7,554 nucleotides of DNA from the NCBI GenBank assembly GCA_030150135.1, contig JASLGO010000003.1, forward strand, positions 1 to 7,554. Reading direction: 5' to 3'. Positions 5,459 through 7,554 of this stretch are shown here, piece after piece. Position numbers and translations under genes: made by a program. Source of the DNA: Aquirhabdus sp. (GTDB lineage: Bacteria > Pseudomonadota > Gammaproteobacteria > Pseudomonadales > Moraxellaceae). Each line of letters begins with the position of its first letter. Within the stretch, counting starts at the first letter, position 1. The notes below the pieces were generated by a model, which was not told the origin of the DNA, ran no database searches, and was given only the letters and a program-made list of their open reading frames with translations.

Positions 5459-7554
5459 ATGAATTCTTTTCTCGTACAGGTCGCCGTGCCTGTACCGTTA
5501 TTTGAATTATTTGACTATCTCCTGCCAAGTGATTTTGAAATTCCAACGGCAGGTTGTCGTGTGCGTGTGCCTTTTGGATCAAGGGAATTGATCGGCGTGG
5601 TGTTACAAACATCACGCTTTGAAACCAAAGAAGTCATCAATGATGCTGTTTTGCTAGAATCTGGCGAAGCACATCATCTTAAATCCATTCTTGAAGTCGT
5701 TGATACAACGCCAATTCTTCCTGAGGATATACTCAACCTGCTGCTCTGGGCAGCGAGTTATTATCACTATCCAATTGGCGAAGTGCTAAGTGCTGCACTC
5801 CCCGCGCTGTTACGGCAAGGACGAACTTTAGATTTATTAACTTGTTACTGGCGAACAACCGCAATTGCAAATATTGCAGAACTTTCGCGATCACCTAAAC
5901 AGCGCAAGAGCTTTGAAATACTGGGGCTGCACGATGAACGCGGTGCACCTGAAAGCGTTTTGTTGCTTATGGGTGTCGAAAGAAGTGCATTAGCTCAACT
6001 GGAAAAACGCGGTTTTGTTGAATCGTTTATGCAACCCAGCCACTTCAAAGCACATCCTGTGACGCTGGCACATATGCCGCTTATGCCTAATCCAGAGCAG
6101 CTCCATGCAATCACGCAAATCCATAAAGCGATTGGCAAGTTTCAAGGGGTTTTACTCAATGGACTAACAGGTAGTGGTAAAACTGAAGTTTATTTACAAG
6201 CCATGCAACCTGTCCTTGAAGCGGGTCAACAAGTTCTGGTTCTCGTTCCTGAAATTGGTTTAACTCCGCAAACGATTAGTCGCTTTAAAACACGCTTTCA
6301 TGCCGAAATCGTCATGTTGCACTCGAATATGACCGATGTCGCACGATTACGCGCTTGGCAAGCTGCACAAACAGGTACAGCCAGCATCGTCATTGGTACA
6401 CGCTCTGCTGTATTTACGCCCATGCCACGCTTAGGCATGATCGTCATCGATGAAGAACATGATCTATCGTATAAACAACAAGATACCTTTCGCTATCATG
6501 CGCGTGATGTTGCGTTAAAACGTGGCTCGGATGCCAAATGTCCAGTGATTCTCGGTTCAGCAACGCCATCTTTAGAATGTCTACATCTGGCTGATGAAAA
6601 GAAACTCATGCATTTGAAGCTCACTGAACGCGCTGGTGAAGCGGACTTTGCACGAATTCATCTCATCGATTTACGGGGCAAAAAAAGAGAAAGCGGCGTC
6701 AGCATGGAGCTATTCAACGCCATAGAAACGCGTCTGAAAGCCGAAGAACAAGTCTTAATTTTTCTCAATCGTCGCGGCTTTGCACCTGTATTGCTATGTG
6801 ATGCTTGCGGCTGGCAAGCCGATTGCCCACGTTGTGATGCGCACCTAACTGTGCATTACACACCGAGACAACATTTGCACTGCCATCATTGCGGCTATCA
6901 AAGTCGCTTACCCACTGAATGCCCGTCATGCAAGTCAGAAAATCTCGTTCCGACTGGCACAGGGACGGCACGATTAGAAGAAGCTCTAGCTGCACGTTTT
7001 CCCAATCAACCACTGATTCGTGTTGATCGAGATACAACCAGTCGTGTCGGAAGTTGGGAAAAAATTTACCAACGTGCCAACCAAGCAGGTGCAGCAATCT
7101 TGCTTGGCACACAAATGCTGGCAAAAGGACATCACTTTCCTCATGTGACATTGGTTGCGATTGTCGATGTCGACGGTGGATTTTTAAGCGTAGATTTTCG
7201 TGCGCCAGAACGTATGGCACAGTTGATTATGCAAGTGGCTGGACGTGCGGGACGCGGCAGCAAAGCAGGTCAAGTATTAATCCAAACACGTCATCCAGAG
7301 AATCCTCTACTAATCACGCTAATCCGCCACGGATACCAAGCTTTTGCAACTGAAATGCTGGCTGAACGACGTTCGGCATTACTTCCACCCTATCGTCATG
7401 CAGCGTTATTACGTGCAGAATCTGCCAGTACGGCTAAAACAGAAGCCTTTTTAAATGCCGCAATCGCTGCTTTTAAAGAACAGATGGAAGAGCGTGGCAT
7501 TGCAAAAAATACATTAGAAATTTGGGGACCCATTCCCGCACCCATGGAAAAACG
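5459..7554 (+). CDS. priA: primosomal protein N', replication restart helicase PriA (C-terminus cut by window edge)
   Basis: PriA is the 3'-5' superfamily-2 DNA helicase that recognises stalled or broken forks and loads DnaB outside oriC. The frame is open for 698 codons, against 732 in E. coli, so roughly 35 residues are missing. In order: the N-terminal 3'-DNA-binding domain (VAVPVPLFELFDYLLP from residue 8; VRVPFGSRELIGVV about 39-52), Walker A GLTGSGKT (235-242, Lys241), DEEH (331-334) and GSATPSLE (366-373). Eight zinc-binding Cys follow (447, 450, 456, 459, 475, 478, 488, 491), then LGTQMLAKGHHFP and QVAGRAGR (592-599). All key residues are present. The start is ATG 5459: the frame has a stop at 5423 and no alternative start, but there is no clear Shine-Dalgarno, so translation may depend on coupling to ridA. 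Confidence 0.96.
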   Translation, partial: MNSFLVQVAVPVPLFELFDYLLPSDFEIPTAGCRVRVPFGSRELIGVVLQTSRFETKEVINDAVLLESGEAHHLKSILEVVDTTPILPEDILNLLLWAASYYHYPIGEVLSAALPALLRQGRTLDLLTCYWRTTAIANIAELSRSPKQRKSFEILGLHDERGAPESVLLLMGVERSALAQLEKRGFVESFMQPSHFKAHPVTLAHMPLMPNPEQLHAITQIHKAIGKFQGVLLNGLTGSGKTEVYLQAMQPVLEAGQQVLVLVPEIGLTPQTISRFKTRFHAEIVMLHSNMTDVARLRAWQAAQTGTASIVIGTRSAVFTPMPRLGMIVIDEEHDLSYKQQDTFRYHARDVALKRGSDAKCPVILGSATPSLECLHLADEKKLMHLKLTERAGEADFARIHLIDLRGKKRESGVSMELFNAIETRLKAEEQVLIFLNRRGFAPVLLCDACGWQADCPRCDAHLTVHYTPRQHLHCHHCGYQSRLPTECPSCKSENLVPTGTGTARLEEALAARFPNQPLIRVDRDTTSRVGSWEKIYQRANQAGAAILLGTQMLAKGHHFPHVTLVAIVDVDGGFLSVDFRAPERMAQLIMQVAGRAGRGSKAGQVLIQTRHPENPLLITLIRHGYQAFATEMLAERRSALLPPYRHAALLRAESASTAKTEAFLNAAIAAFKEQMEERGIAKNTLEIWGPIPAPMEK

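Noticed and set aside
6765..7353. Open frames on both strands inside priA (6765-7220 minus, 7054-7353 plus)
   Set aside because: They overlap the zinc-binding and motif V/VI region of PriA, whose frame is intact with all key residues.

Overview
The window looks like ordinary chromosome from a gammaproteobacterium, most probably Moraxellaceae (Acinetobacter or a close relative). This rests on the YbeY, PhoH, RidA and PriA sequences as I remember those families and on the moderate-to-low GC. No database search was possible, so the genus is an inference. There are no tRNA or rRNA genes, insertion sequences, phage genes or CRISPR arrays.

Layout. Positions 1-1059 (minus strand) hold two tandem paralogous alpha/beta hydrolase genes. 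One is complete (289-1059). The second lies downstream of it, separated by a strong rho-independent terminator, and is cut by the left edge (1-163). From about 1100 to 1330 a divergent promoter region separates them from phoH (1335-2435, TTG start) and ybeY (2459-3025), a plus-strand pair 23 bp apart. The ybeY stop codon lies inside a hairpin. The short gap after it (3026-3138) holds a second hairpin and an inverted pair of GTAG-headed REP-like palindromes. An orphan TonB-like protein follows on the minus strand (3139-4080), convergent with ybeY. A 239-bp divergent region leads to an unrecognised plus-strand gene (4320-4961). Then come ridA (5049-5429) and, 29 bp later, priA (5459 to the right edge), which lacks only about its last 35 codons.

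How the genes fit together. PhoH-like ATPase and YbeY endoribonuclease are a classic conserved pair in RNA metabolism and ribosome maturation/quality control. In many gammaproteobacteria they sit in a miaB-phoH-ybeY-corC-lnt cluster; here neither miaB nor corC flanks them. RidA removes reactive enamine/imine intermediates, and PriA restarts stalled replication forks. These two are close enough to share a transcript but have no obvious functional link. The TonB-like protein has no ExbB/ExbD or receptor gene nearby.

I see no convincing undescribed multi-gene system. The points most worth a second look are the REP-like pair and stacked hairpins after ybeY, the basic N-terminal extension of YbeY, the hydrolase duplication, the orphan TonB-like protein and the unrecognised 213-residue protein.
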